The position numbers and the translations under genes were made by a program. Of a stretch of DNA of 64,000 bases, positions 23,896 through 35,787 are shown piece by piece. The stretch's first letter is position 1, and each line of letters opens with the position of its first letter. The notes beneath the pieces are model-generated. The model did not search any database. It was not told the DNA's origin and saw only the letters and a list, made by a program, of their open reading frames with translations. This DNA is from Haematobia irritans (lineage: Eukaryota > Arthropoda > Insecta > Diptera > Muscidae): assembly GCF_050003625.1 (NCBI RefSeq), contig NC_134397.1, forward strand, positions 67,120,669 through 67,184,668, given 5' to 3'.

Positions 23896-26286
23896 AATCT
23901 GATATTTATAAAATAAATCTGTGGTTGAACTTTTGATTTAGTTGAATAACGAAAGCTCCTTTATTATTTTGTTTAGTCTGGTTTAGTCAATTTAATTAAA
24001 AACAAGTATATACGGCCGTAAGTTCGGCCAGGCCGAAGCTTATGTACCCTCCATCATGGATTGCGTAGAAACTTCTTCTAAACACTGCCATCCGCAATCG
24101 AATTACTTAAGTTGTGGTAACGCTTGCCGATGGCAAGGTATCTTAAAACCTGCTAACACCATCTTCTAAATTGTATGTAAGTCCATACGTGGTATATATT
24201 AAATCAAAAAAGATCGATCCAATACGTATATAATTCAGTTTGACAAAGTAGACATAAAATTTTGACAAAATTTTCTACAGAAATAAAATTTTAACAAAAT
24301 TTTCTATAGAAATAAAATTTTCACAAAATTTTCTATATAAATAAAATTTTGACAAAAATTTCTACGGAAATAAAATTTTAACAAAATTTTCTATAGAAAT
24401 AAACTTTTGACAAAATTTTCTATAGAAATAAAATCTTGGTAGATTATTTTTGGCTCGAGTGGCAACCAAAATTTTCTATAGAAATAAAATTTTGACAATG
24501 ATGAAAATTTTATTATGAACCGAATAAAAATTTAACAAAATTTTTCTAGAAATAAAATTTTGACAAAATTTTCTATAGAAATAAAATTTTGATAGATTAT
24601 TTTTGGCTCTAGTGGCAACCATGATTATGAACCGATATGGACCAATTTTTGTGTGATTGGACCAATTTTGGTATGGTTGCTAGAGACCATATACTAACAC
24701 CACGTTCCTAATTTGAACCGGATCGGATGAATTTTGCTCCTCCAAGAGGCTCCGGAGGTCAAATCTGGAGAACGTTTTATATGGGGGCTATATATAATTA
24801 TGGACCGATATGGACCAATTCTGGCACGGTTGTTAAAGATCATATACTAACACCATGTTCCAAATTACAACCGGATTGGATGAAATTTGCTTCTCTTGGA
24901 GACTTCGCAAGCCAAATCTGGGGATCGGTTTATATGGGGGTTATACATAATTATGAACCGATGTGAACCAATTTTTGCATGGTTGTTAGATACCATATAC
25001 CAACACCATGTACCAAATTTCAGCCGGATCGGATGAAATTTGCTTCTCTTTGAGGCTCCGCAACCCAAATCTGGGGATCGGTTTATATGGGCGCTATATA
25101 TAATTATAGACCGATGTGGACCAATTTTTGCACGGTAGTTAGAGATCATATACCAAAACCATGTACCAAATTTCAGCCGGATCGGATGCAATTTGCTTCT
25201 CTTTGAGGCTTCGCAAACCAAATCTTGAGATCGGTTTATATGGGGTCTATATATAATTATGGACCGATGTGGACCAATTTTTGCATGGTTATTAGAGACC
25301 ATATACCAACACCATATACCAAATTTCAGCCGGATCGGATGAAATATGCTTCTCTTTGAGGCTCCGCAAGCCAAATCTGGGGATCGGTTTATATGGGGGC
25401 TATATATAATTATGGACCGATGTGAACCAATTTTTGCACGGTTGTTAGAGGCCATATACCAACACCATGTACCAACTTTCAGCCGGATCGGATGAAATTT
25501 GCTTCTCTTTTAGGCTCCGCAAGCCAAATCTGGGGATCGGTTTATATGGGGGCTATATATAATTATAGACCGATGTGGACCACATTTTGCATGGTTGTTA
25601 GAGACCATATACCAACACCATATACCAAATTTCAGCCGGATCGGATGAAATATGCTTCCGTTAGAAGCTCCACAAGCCAAATCTGAGGGTCCCTTTATAT
25701 GGGGGCTATACGTAAAAGTGGACCGATATGGCCCATTTTCAATACCATCCGACCTACATCGATAACAACTACTTGTGCCAAGTTTCAAGTCGATAGCTTG
25801 TTTCGTTCGGAAGTTAGCGTGATTTCAACAGACGGACGGACGGACGGACGGACATGCTTAGATCGACTCAGAATTTCACCACGACCCAGAATATATACTT
25901 TATGGGGTCTTAGATCAATATTTCGATGTGTTACAAACGGAATGACAAAGTTAATATACCCCCATCCTATGATGGAGCACCCTCAAAAAAAATCGCTTCT
26001 TTAACATATGTTCCAAACATATTTTGCAGGAAGCACATATATTATTGCATAATGCCGAAACATTAATATGTTTGTTTTATGTGAACATATTATATGTTTG
26101 GAAGCATTTTGAGCCAAAAATATTATATGCTTGGAAGAATTTTTCCCAAACACGATTGTGCTCATTCCCTAACATACTCGTAATTTTCACTTCCACGAAA
26201 TTTTTTAGTTATTGGCACCTTTCTCTGTAATACAAATAATGTTGAAGAAATTATTCACTTTTATAAATTTTTTTAAATTTTACCTT

Positions 26287-26359
26287 TCGCCTGCACGGAG
26301 AATCGAACCGAGGACCATACAGTTTGTAATCCAACACACTATCCACTGGGCTACGTAGC
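26287..26359 (-). other. tRNA-like unit in G1 (minus strand)
   Basis: Minus strand: TAGCCCAGTGGATAGTG fits an A box and GGTTCGATTCTCCG a B box with a pairing T arm. The anticodon arm is irregular and the acceptor stem does not close well, so a tRNA-derived Pol III promoter is likelier than a functional tRNA. Confidence 0.65.
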
Positions 26360-26474
26360 TGTTATAGTCACCAGTAGATAATTATCGTTTTAAGTTACAT
26401 TTATATAGCATAGTTTGCAGCGCCCACGAGCCCATGCAAACATAACATTATTTAACAGAAACATACATTTGTTT

Positions 26475-26545
26475 GCCACGTGGAGCAGTGGTTAGCATGT
26501 CTGCCTTGCATGCAAAGGGTCGTGGGTTCAATCCCTGCTCCGACC
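26475..26545 (+). other. tRNA-like unit in G1 (plus strand)
   Basis: GGAGCAGTGGTTAGCATG (A-box-like) and GTGGGTTCAATCCCTGC (T arm with B box), then after 8 bp a T run from 26551 that would end Pol III transcription. The closest relative by eye is an elongator tRNA-Met-like sequence, clearer in element K. Confidence 0.65.
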
Positions 26546-27841
26546 GAACATTTTTTTTGTTTTTTTTTTTTTTTTTTTAATTTACACATTTATATTTATA
26601 CTATATTAATTTTTTTAAATGAAACATCGAAATGTGCGTTATTAAAGATTTATAGTCAGTAACAGTGCTTGATATAAACGAAATTGAATGATTTTTGGAT
26701 AAAATATTATTTTTTATTTCAAAAATAACAATCTTGTAATAAAAAACTGTTTTTGTACAAAACTTTAAAATTTGGAAGGAATTCAAAAACTAACAAAAGA
26801 AGAACGTGGAGTCGAGTATAAACATACATACATAATTTTATAATATAAACATAAATTTATTTAGGAGTGAACAGTTTTTTACTAGCATTTAACACCATCG
26901 CTCTAAAGTTCCTTTTATTTTTCTTTAATAATTCATTTTAAAGAAAATAAACTTTTTAAATTGTTTTAGCTGTAAAAGTCGAACTTAATGCCCGCTTTTA
27001 TATTTGATGGTGTCCGTCAACTCCTCGTGGACTACTTTTTAATAAAGAGAAACTAAACTTTGTTTTTATACATTTTACTGTGTAATTTTTCACTATTTCC
27101 TCCTTATTTCATTTTACTGTCCCAACTCTAAAAAGAGTATAGTTCTCTTTCGTTATTTTTATGAAGATCCCTGATTTTTTTTAACGAACCAAGAAAAAAA
27201 TTGTGCCCAAATGCTAAAATGATAAACAAAACACATGCCCACACATACATAAAATGCTGCTCTCAAGGCGAAAACATAAGCTGTTTGTTTTTCAAATGTC
27301 TATTCTCTTGGTTCAGAATGTATATTCTCTTTATTCAAATTAAATAATATTTAGACTTAAATATATCAAATTTTTGGCCTTATCATAAAACAGTTTTCCG
27401 AAACAACATACAAGCGGTTTCACAGAAATTGTTCTCTTTTGACTCTTTTGCTGTGTTATATTGATATCTTTCGTCAACTCTCCCGGTTTCCATCTCTATT
27501 TCTCTCTATACTCTCTCTGTCGCTTTGAATAAAATATCACAACATATGTATGTTTAGTTTAAATTTTGTAAATTTATATATGTTTGTATTCACACATATG
27601 ATTTTTATGAAACATTCATGCCCCAAACATAATATATTCTAACATATTAACATAGATGTCCCAAACATTTAGTGTTAGTTTAGGAAAATTACATGTTCGC
27701 AATTAAATATATTGTGGTTTAAAATCGTGCCCGAAACACATTTTGTTTATATCGGAACATATGAAAAACATATTTTTCTAACAGTGAGGGTATAAAAATA
27801 GTAATTGATACTATTCTTTCATAAATTAATATCTTAATAAT

Positions 27842-28379
27842 GCTGCAAAAAAGCATAGCCAAAAAGAAGTGAAAATCTTCTTTTTGGGTCCGGAAGTGGA
27901 GCAAAATTGGCGGAGAAGCGATGAATGTAATATGAAATTGTCATAGAACGAATGTCCACCGTTTCAACAGCCGTTGCAATGAATTTGCATCACTTCTTAA
28001 GTTGTGATCCAAATTCAGTGTTTTGAATGTGAATTAAAAAATTTTGTTATATTTTCCCAAATAATTAATTTTTATATTTTTTATGATTTTTAATGCATTC
28101 TAACGCTTGTTTGAAACGTTTTCCCTCGAATATTTTCAAAAATTCTATAAAAATTTCTATAATGAATTTAGCATTTTTGTGGAAAAATTTGAATAATTTG
28201 TACCATTTTATTTATTCTTACCTTTTTTAAAAGAAAACAAAAAATTACGCATTAAAATATGAAAAAATGAAGTAAAAAAACTTCCTGTGTAGTTAAAATA
28301 ATTAACTTCTTTGTGAGGACATTTTTGGAAGTGCTTTTAAAGTTGTGACATTAGAACAACTCCCATTTTTTTTGCTGGG
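27842..28379 (+). mobile_element. MITE E1 inside the hAT-like element
   Basis: Begins near TGCTGCAAAAAAGCATAGCC (a worn CCCAGCAAAAA end) and ends TTTTTTTTGCTGGG. It shares with E2 the blocks TCCGGAAGTGG, GCGATGAAT, CAACAGCC and TTGCATCACTT, and with E2's far end GGAAGTGCTTTTAAAGTTGTG. About 540 bp, no coding capacity. Confidence 0.7.
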
Positions 28380-29569
28380 AAAAGTGTGGAACTACTTTTA
28401 GTTGCTTTATTATAAATTAATTGTCGAGTTATTTTGATGCCTATATTGTTATTCATTTTTATGAAATAAAACATTAATTGAACCTATAAGTTCAGTCTAT
28501 AAATTTTCAGCTAGGGGGGCTATAGCCCCCCCTAAGAAAATTGTCTAGCTACCCTAATGGCCCCCATATAGACCGATCTTCCAATTTTACTTCTTGGGCT
28601 TATAGAAACCGCAGTTTTTCTTCAATTTACCTGAAATTGGAAATATAGAGGTATTGTAGGACCACAAATACGTGTGCCAAAAATTGTGAGTATCGGTCCA
28701 TATTTTGGTATAGCCCCCATATAGACCGATCTCCCGATTTTACTTCTTGGGCTTATAGAAACCGCAGTTTTTATCCAAGTTACTTGAAATTGGAAATCGA
28801 GAGGTACTTTAGAACCGTGTGCCAGAGGTGTGCCAGAAATGGTGAGCATCGGTCCATGTTTTGGTATGGTCCCCATATAAATCGACCTCCTGATTTGGGG
28901 TCTTGGGCTTATAGAAATCGTAGTTTTTATCCAATTTGCCTGAAATTTTAAATCTAGAGGTACTTGAGGACCATCAAAAGGTGTGCCGAAAATGGTCCGT
29001 ATCGGTCCATGCTTTGGTATAGCCCCTATATAGACCGATATCCCGATTTTACTTCTCGGGCTTCTAGAATCCGAAGTTGTTATCCAATTTGCCTGAAATG
29101 GGAAATCTAGAGTTATTTTCGGGCCATAAAGTGGTGTGCCGAAAACGGTGAGTATCGGTCCATATTTTAGTATAGCCCCCATAAGAACGATCTCCCGATT
29201 TAACTCCTTGGGTTTCTAGAAACCGTAGTTTTTATCCGATTTGCCTGATATTGTAAATATTGTCGTATTTTAGGCTCACAAAAACGTGTATCGGATTAGG
29301 TTTTTATCGGTCCTTTGGGTAATGCCTCCATATAGACCGGCTTCACTTCTTGAGGGTATAGAAGGCGGTTCTCATAAATCCAGAATCTGATATAGTCCTC
29401 ATAGGTGAAATCTTTAAATTTATCTTCGGGAAGTGTCCTCAAGTCCTCAAGCCCTCCTGAAATTTCAAAGGAAACCCTAATATTTGGTTCATGGTGGTGG
29501 GTATTTAAGATTCGGACCGGCCGAACTTACTGCTGTATATACTTGTTTGATACCATTTTGGTAGTACTC

Positions 29570-30440
29570 CTTCGGTTTTGCCTCAAATAGGCCTCAGTTT
29601 CGGCGATCACCTCCTTATTGCAGCCAAATTTTTTCCCCTGCGAGCATCCTTTTGAGGTCTGAGAACAAGAAAAAGTCGCTGGAAGCCAGATCTGGCGAAT
29701 ACGGTGGGTGGGGAAGCAATTCGAAGTCCAATTCATGAATTTTTGCCATCGTTCTCAATGACTTGTGGCACGGTGCGTTGTCTTGGTGGAACAACACTTT
29801 TTTCTTCTTCATACGGGGCCGTTTTGCCGCGATTTCGACCTTAAAACGCTCAAATAACGCCATAGAATAGCCACTGTTGATTGTTTTTCCCTTCTCAAGA
29901 TAATCGATAAAAATTATTCCATGCGTATCCCAAAAAACAGAGGCCATTACTTTGCCAGCGGACTTTTGAGTCTTTCCACGCTTCGGAGACGGTTCACCGG
30001 TCACTGTACACTCAGCTGACTGTCGATTGGACTCAGGAGTGTAGTGATGGAGCCATGTTTCATCCATTGTCACATATCGACGGAAAAACTCGGGTGTATT
30101 ACGAGTTAACAGCTGCAAACACCGCTCAGATTCATCAACACGTTGTTGTTTTTGGTCAAATGTGAGCTCCATTGTGCACAGAGATCCGCATATCCACAAA
30201 TTGATGATTGATATGACCAACACGTTCCTTTGATATCTTTAAGGCCTCTGCTATCTCGATCAACTTCATTTTACGGTCATTCAAAATCATTTTGTGGATT
30301 TTTTTGATGTTTTCGTCGGTAACCACCTCTTTCGGGCGTCCACTGCGTTCACCGCCCTCTGTGCTCATTTCACCACGCTTGCATTTGGCATACCAATCAA
30401 GTTTTTGCTTCCACCGTATTTTTTCCCTTCAGAAAACAGT
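29570..30440 (-). pseudogene. Mariner transposase of M2 (irritans type), frameshifted
   Basis: The N-terminal DNA-binding part (helix-turn-helix around MILNDRKMKLIEIAEALKIS, with GRPKEVV upstream) and the catalytic part lie in different frames that overlap near 30156-30223, so there is a frameshift between them. The catalytic motifs MDETW, HQDNAPCH and HPPYSPDL are present, with the last Asp in ASSD. A segment ahead of the helix-turn-helix is shorter than in Himar1 as I remember it, and the start region is eroded. The 3' part continues in shifted frames beyond 29640 until C3 cuts in. Inactive, but its ITRs might still be recognised if a source transposase existed. Confidence 0.9.
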
Positions 30441-30651
30441 ATTTTATCAAAACACGAAATTACTATTTTTTAATTTTTTTCACAATAACAAAAGTTGCTT
30501 CACAAAAGACGCTCTATCTCACAAACTAATTGACTTACAGACGTCAAATAGTGACACGAATCATTTGAAGGTTGGTACTATACAAAAATAATAAATTTAA
30601 TACTAGCGACGCCATCTATGTGTCAGACCGGGGACTTATCAACCAACCTGT

Positions 30652-31039
30652 TAAATTAGTGGGTAGATTTGATATTAACGGAATTTCCAACATTTTGTGT
30701 GCACAACAAAAGTCCGTTACGATGAAATGTTTTAAAAGGAAATTTTTGTACGGATTCCATTGCCGCGGGTATTTAATATTCTGCCCGGATGAACCTTTGG
30801 CCATGTATACATTATTTTTTATGTGGAAGATCACAACAATATCCTGTGTCTTCTTACTTATTTGAGTCTTTCAACAGACCCAGAAACATTACAAAACCAA
30901 TGTTTTATATGGTCTAAGAAAACATATTCTCTATTTCGATAAATTATAGGGAATTCTATTGAGAATGGTTCAACAATGGAACTAGAAATGAACTGTGTAA
31001 TAGGGGTTGCCATAGAGATTCATTCATATATAATATAAA
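30652..31039. other. Low-copy flank of M2 with a decayed C-like left end
   Basis: At about 30764-30810, minus strand, GGGTATTTAATATTC, TGCCCGG and ATGTATACAT resemble a badly mutated family C left end. The rest shows nothing. Confidence 0.5.
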
Positions 31040-32072
31040 AACAAGTAAGGAAAGTCTAAAGTCGGGCGAGGCCGACTATATTATACCCTGCACCACTTTG
31101 TAGATCTAAATTTTCGATACCATATCACATCCTATATATAAAGGTTTGTCCCAAATACATACATTTAAATATCACTCGACTTGGACAGAATTTGATAGAC
31201 TTTTACAAAAACCTATAGACTCAAAATTTAAGTTGGCTAATGCACTAAATTGTGTTCCATATTTTAGTACAAAAATATGGGAAACATTTAAATCTGAAGC
31301 AATTTAAAGGAAACTTCGCAAAAGTTTATTTATGATTTATCGCTCGATATATATGTATTAGAAGTTTAGGAAAATTAGAGTCATTTTTACAACTTTTCGA
31401 CTAAGCAGTGGCGATTTAACAAGGAAAATGTTGGTATTTTGACCATTTTTGTCGAAATCAGAAAAACATATATATGGGAGCTATATCTAAATCTGAACCG
31501 ATTTCAATCAAATTTGGCACACATGACTATGCTACTAATTGTACTCCCAGTGCAAAATTTCAACCAAATTGGGCCAGAACTCTGGCTTCTGGGGCCATAC
31601 AAGTCCATATCGGGCGAAAAATATATATGGGAGCTATATCTAAATCTGAACCGATTTCAATCAAATTTGGCACGCATAGCTACAATGCTAAATCTATTCC
31701 CTGTGCAAAATTTCAACCAAATTGGGCCAAAACTCTGGCTTTTAGGACCATATTAGTCCATATCGGGCGAAAGATATATATGGGAGCTATATCTAAATCT
31801 GAACCGATTTGGCTGATATTTTGCAAGATTTTCGAGATTCATAAAATATTTGGATGTGCGGTATTTCAAGAAAATCGGTTGATAAACACGCTAACAATGA
31901 CCACATCGGGGATAAATATATATTGCAGCTATATCTAAATCTGAACCGATTTTTTCCAAAACCAATAGCGATTGTCTCTGTCCCAAGAAACTGCCCTCTG
32001 CCAAATTTGAGGACGATCGGACGTAAATTGCGAGCTGTACTTTGTGCACAAAATTACATATACAGACAGAGG

Positions 32073-32107
<35 letters not shown>

Positions 32108-32249
32108 GGACATCGCTAAATCGACTCAGAATTTAATTCTAAGCCGATCGGTATACTAAAAGATGGGTCTATGACCACTATTTCTTGGCGTTACATACAA
32201 ATGCACAAACTTCTTATACCCTGTACCACAGTAGTGGTGAAGGGTATAA
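31040..32249 (+). mobile_element. Family A element A3, full length
   Basis: Left end at 31040 with GTCGGGCGAGGCCGAC, lead-in, three to four body units (31460-31950), a (GACA)n tract at about 32065-32107 and a hairpin ending GGGTATAA at 32249. The next base starts family C sequence. Confidence 0.85.
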
Positions 32250-32898
32250 CATGTAGATACAATAGTAAGTTCGGTCGGGCCGAATCTTAAATACCCATCA
32301 CCATGAATCAAATTTTATAGTTTCATTTAACATTTCAGGGGGTTTGATGACAGATATTCTCCCAAGCAGAGCAGTTCAAAATGTACACTTCCCGAAGATA
32401 AATTTAAAGATTTTACCTATGAAGACTATATCGGATTCTGGATTTATTAGAACTATTTTTGTTTGAGTTTTATAGGAATCATTAACATCTCTTGTAAGTG
32501 TGCAAGATGATGATGAAATAACGCCTTGGTTTGAAATGTAAAATCTGTAGATTTTCACCTCCATTATTTAAATGATTATCAGAAGCAAAATCTGGAAATT
32601 TTGCATTCAGTTTCAAGCAATTTTCATATTCATTACGTCTTCTATACCCTTAAGAAGTGAAATCGGTCTATATGGAGGCCTCACCAAAAGGACCGATAAA
32701 AACTAAGTCCGATACACGTTTTTGTGAGACTAAAAGCTACACCCTCATAAAAAATCGCTTCTGTAACATATACTCCCAAACATATTTTGCTTCAAGCATA
32801 TACATTTTTGGGTATTGCCCAAACATTTATATGTTTGATCTCTTCCAATATATAATATGTTTGAAAGCATATTGGTCTAAACAATATATGTTTGGGTA

Positions 32899-34325
32899 CA
32901 CCCAGAAAAAAGTGACCCCTTCTTTAAGTTAAAATGAACTCATTGTGAAGAAAGTTGAACTTCGTATAGCGCCAAAGACATTTTTATTTGTTTGAACGAT
33001 GTGATTTTCGTAGAAATTAGGTATAAGGCACTCCATATATTAGTTAACATTTTCCTATATTTATGTACCACTATACTACAGAATGAAAAAATTTAACTAA
33101 TTTGAATTCATATATGGAATGATTTTATTGAAATTTTTTCATTCATTTGGACAAATCTTACATACTTGTGGTAAAACTTTTACTTCATAATTAGAACTGC
33201 TTACCTTCGTTTTTAAATACAATTTTATTTATTTATATAAGCAATTTTATCTTCAATAAAAGACATGTTTTATTAATATATTGAATATATTTATTAAGAA
33301 TCAACAGCATCGAATCTCTTTGAAATATTAGTTTATTATTCCACTATTTCCAATTTCCATGTGATATTATCAACTGTAAAAAGCACTTTTTCTTCTTCTT
33401 CTTCTTGTACTTTTCACTTTTATTAAGTTAACGATTTTGTCCTCCTTTTGCAATTTCAATACCTACAAATATAAAAAATCATAAACCATTTTTGTTACAA
33501 AAGGTTAGCGTCACTGAATATTACCTGATAATTGAAGATTCCAAAATAAAGATAAATGAAAGTGTTGTTATTCTGCTGGTGTTTTCTTTCTTTATACACC
33601 ACCACGAACATTGATAGAATTGTTTTCAAAAAACGAAAATTATTTAAAATAACAAATATTTTATATATTTTATTTGTTATTTATTATATTATTTTACCAT
33701 ATTATTTTTTAACAATCTCTCCGTATACCATAACAACGCGATTCCAACTAAAAAAAACAACCCACGCGCAAACATATCGATTACACCCACGCGCAAACGC
33801 ATCGATTACGATGACAGGTATCGATTACAGGTAGACAATAGAAATATAGGAAAATTTCCTATATTCTAACAAGTGTGTTTCCTTAAGTTTTGAAAGGATT
33901 GCATACTTCTTAGTACGAATGAACTAAAATATTTTTCTATGCCAAGTGTTGTCCGTATGTATGAAAACCTTTCTATTACCAAGGAAGTCGCAATTACCAT
34001 TTTATAAGAAATTTTACTAATTTTGAGGAAACTTGGTTTTAGTTCGGATTTTGTTTATTTTTACGAATGCTTTGTTATCGGTGAATAAAATTTTCTTGTT
34101 CAGTAGTAAATTCTTATACCCAGCGAAGAAAACCGTATGAGTAAAATTCCATGCCTTATTCTAGTTAATGAACTATTCCTAATTGCTTACAGTTTAGGAT
34201 TTTTTTTACTGAAACAAGTAAATTTTATTATTTCTCACAAAAATTTACCTTAATGGTAATAAAATGGATAAACCATATTAATGAACATTTTTTCCTTTAG
34301 TTTCGAAGGCAGTTTTTTCTGGACG
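32899..34325. mobile_element. H: TA-flanked element nested in G4
   Basis: Flanked by TA/TA (32897-32898, 34326-34327). Ends are CACCCAGAAAAAAGTGACCC and, inverted, CGTCCAGAAAAAACTGCC. 1,427 bp, AT-rich, with a (CTT)n run near 33388 and a short direct repeat of CCACGCGCAAAC...ATCGATTAC at 33762-33810. Small open frames only. Confidence 0.7.
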
Positions 34326-34745
34326 TAGTCTAAGTTCCAAACATTTTGTATTTTTGCATTTTGTATCCAAATTCAATAATGTTGTCTTCCAAAAAACAAT
34401 ATGTTATTATGTGAACATATAATATGTTTGGAAGCATTTTGCACCCAAAAATATTATATGCTTAAAAAAATTCTCCCAAACAATATTGTGCTCAACATTT
34501 TATTTATTTATTTATATATTTACAATCATACTGAATTATGAAAATAAACAGGTAATATAGTTGCTAACAACATAGGTTTTCGACCTGAATGCTCAAAATT
34601 TTGTTTCTGCCCAATTGTATATTCCCCCACATCTTTCTCACTTTCACGAGATTTTTTAGTTCTTAGCACCTTTTTCTGTAATACAAACATTGTAGAAGAA
34701 ATTATTCAATTTTATGATTTTTTATTTTTATTTTAATTTTACCTT

Positions 34746-34812
34746 TTGCCGGACGGGGATTCGAACAGCGGACCACAGAGTTTGTAAGGATCAAAGAAGT
34801 AGCTGATCAATT
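34746..34812 (-). other. tRNA-like unit in G4 (minus strand)
   Basis: Minus strand GTTCGAATCCCCGTCCGGC gives a good B box and T arm. The A-box side is decayed (AATTGATCAGCTACTTC). It corresponds to the minus-strand units of G1, G2 and K. Confidence 0.5.
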
Positions 34813-35787
34813 GCCCAAGGAAAAATAAAATGTTAATTTTGTAATAACAAGCAACAACCACCAACTTAATTCAATATCGCTCCCTGTTAAATAGCGCTCC
34901 AAGCTACTAAACACATATATGTTTATAGGCTACTTCTAAATTAATATATGTTTGCATCCAAGCATATTATATTTACAAACTTTTTATGTCCCAAACATAA
35001 TATGTTCTAACATATTAACATATATGTCCCAAACATGTTATGCTAGTTTATGAACATTATATGCTTGCACTCCAAAATATTGTGTTTAAAAATTTGTGTT
35101 CCAAACATATAATGTTTATAGCCAAACGTATGAAAAACAGTATTTTTCATCCGTGTATGTTTTCTAGAAACACATGGAGTTAAATCGGGAGATCGGTCTT
35201 ATAGAGCTTTACTAAAACATGGACCGATACTAACCGTTTTCAGCACATCGCTGTACGGTCACAAAAATACTTCTAGATTTCAAATTTGAGGCAAATTGGA
35301 TAAAAGCTACGGTTTCTAGAATCCCAAACAATAAAATCATTTTTTGCACACTTATTTACCTCTCGATTTTCAATTTCAGGCAAATTGGACAACAACTACG
35401 GTTTCTACAAGTCCAAAAGGTAAAGTCGGAGATCGGTCCATATGAGGGCTATACTAAAACATTGACCGATATGCACCACTTTATGGTCGTAAAATAATTC
35501 TAGATTTCAAATTTCGTGCAAATTGGATAAAAACTACAGTTTCTTTAAGCCCAAAAAATAAAATCGGGAGATCAGTCTATATTGAGGATATACTAAAACA
35601 AGGACCACTACACGCCATTTACGGCACAAGCATTTGTGGTCCTACAATACATCTAGATTTCCAATTTCAGGCAAATTGGATAAAAACTACGGTTTCTGGA
35701 AGCCCAAGAATTAAAATCGTGAGATCGGTATATAGGGGGCTATACCAAAACGTGGACCGATACACATCAGCTTCGGTACACCTATTT

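Larger units (their letters stand above)
25978..27786 (+). mobile_element. G1: CAC...GTG element with divergent tRNA-like units
   Basis: 1,809 bp flanked by AG/AG (25976-25977, 27787-27788). Starts CACCCTCAAAAAAAATCGC and ends TTTTTCTAACAGTG, so the ends are loosely inverted. ATATGTTTGG and CCAAACATAT motifs crowd both subterminal regions (26010-26160, 27560-27770). The centre holds two tRNA-derived units transcribed outward. No transposase frame. Subterminal repeats, CAC ends and a 2-bp duplication recall CACTA/CMC-type elements; this is inference. Confidence 0.8.
24001..27798 (+). mobile_element. Family B element B4, carrying G1
   Basis: Full left end with TTCGGCCAGGCCGAA; minisatellite 24236-24600, itself duplicated with part of the lead-out (TTATTTTTGGCTC at 24447 and 24597); six or more body units (25089, 25242, 25395 are exact 153-bp steps); a (GACG)n tract at about 25830-25855; hairpin interrupted by G1 at 25978; remainder GGTATAAAAA after 27788. 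Confidence 0.85.
23689..28559. mobile_element. hAT-like non-autonomous element inserted in C3
   Basis: Flanked by an 8-bp direct repeat GCCCCCAT (23681-23688 and 28560-28567), the target-duplication length of hAT elements. Ends are CATAAGCGTAG and, inverted, CATTAGGGTAG. C-rich runs follow one end (about 23727-23760) and G/C runs the other (about 28512-28535). No transposase is visible. Its interior has been invaded by B fragments, B4 and E1; its own sequence is only about 0.4-0.6 kb. Confidence 0.75.
23274..29546 (-). mobile_element. Family C element C3 inserted in mariner M2
   Basis: C hairpin end ATACCCACCACC at 23275 through the GTCTGTCTG tract (about 23413) to 23688, then resuming at 28560 with body units to the C left end (CCGGCCGAACTTAC, ATACTTG) at 29546. 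The junction into mariner is within a T run (CCAATTTTT | TTGATACC). Split by the hAT-like element. Confidence 0.87.
23150..30651 (-). mobile_element. Himar1-like mariner M2 with both ends, carrying a nested stack
   Basis: ITRs at 23150-23176 and 30625-30651 are inverted copies differing by at least one base, and both are flanked by TA (23148-23149, 30652-30653), the mariner target duplication. Mariner sequence proper is 23150-23273 plus 29547-30651, about 1.23 kb. The intervening 6.27 kb is C3 with further insertions. The transposase is broken. Confidence 0.92.
32740..35155 (+). mobile_element. G4: G-type element in C4, split by H
   Basis: Flanked by TA/TA (32738-32739, 35156-35157). Starts CACCCTCATAAAAAATCGC and ends TTTTTCATCCGTG. 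It has many ATATGTTTGG/CCAAACATA motifs at both ends and one recognisable minus-strand tRNA-like unit (34746-34812); the plus-strand unit is not evident. About 0.99 kb without H. Confidence 0.75.

Noticed and set aside
24865..25788. Minus-strand frames rich in INRSPDL-type repeats
   Set aside because: Antisense reading of B4 body units; repeat-derived.
30572..30865. 97-codon plus-strand frame spanning the M2 right ITR
   Set aside because: It runs through the mariner ITR and a decayed C-like end; no protein resemblance.
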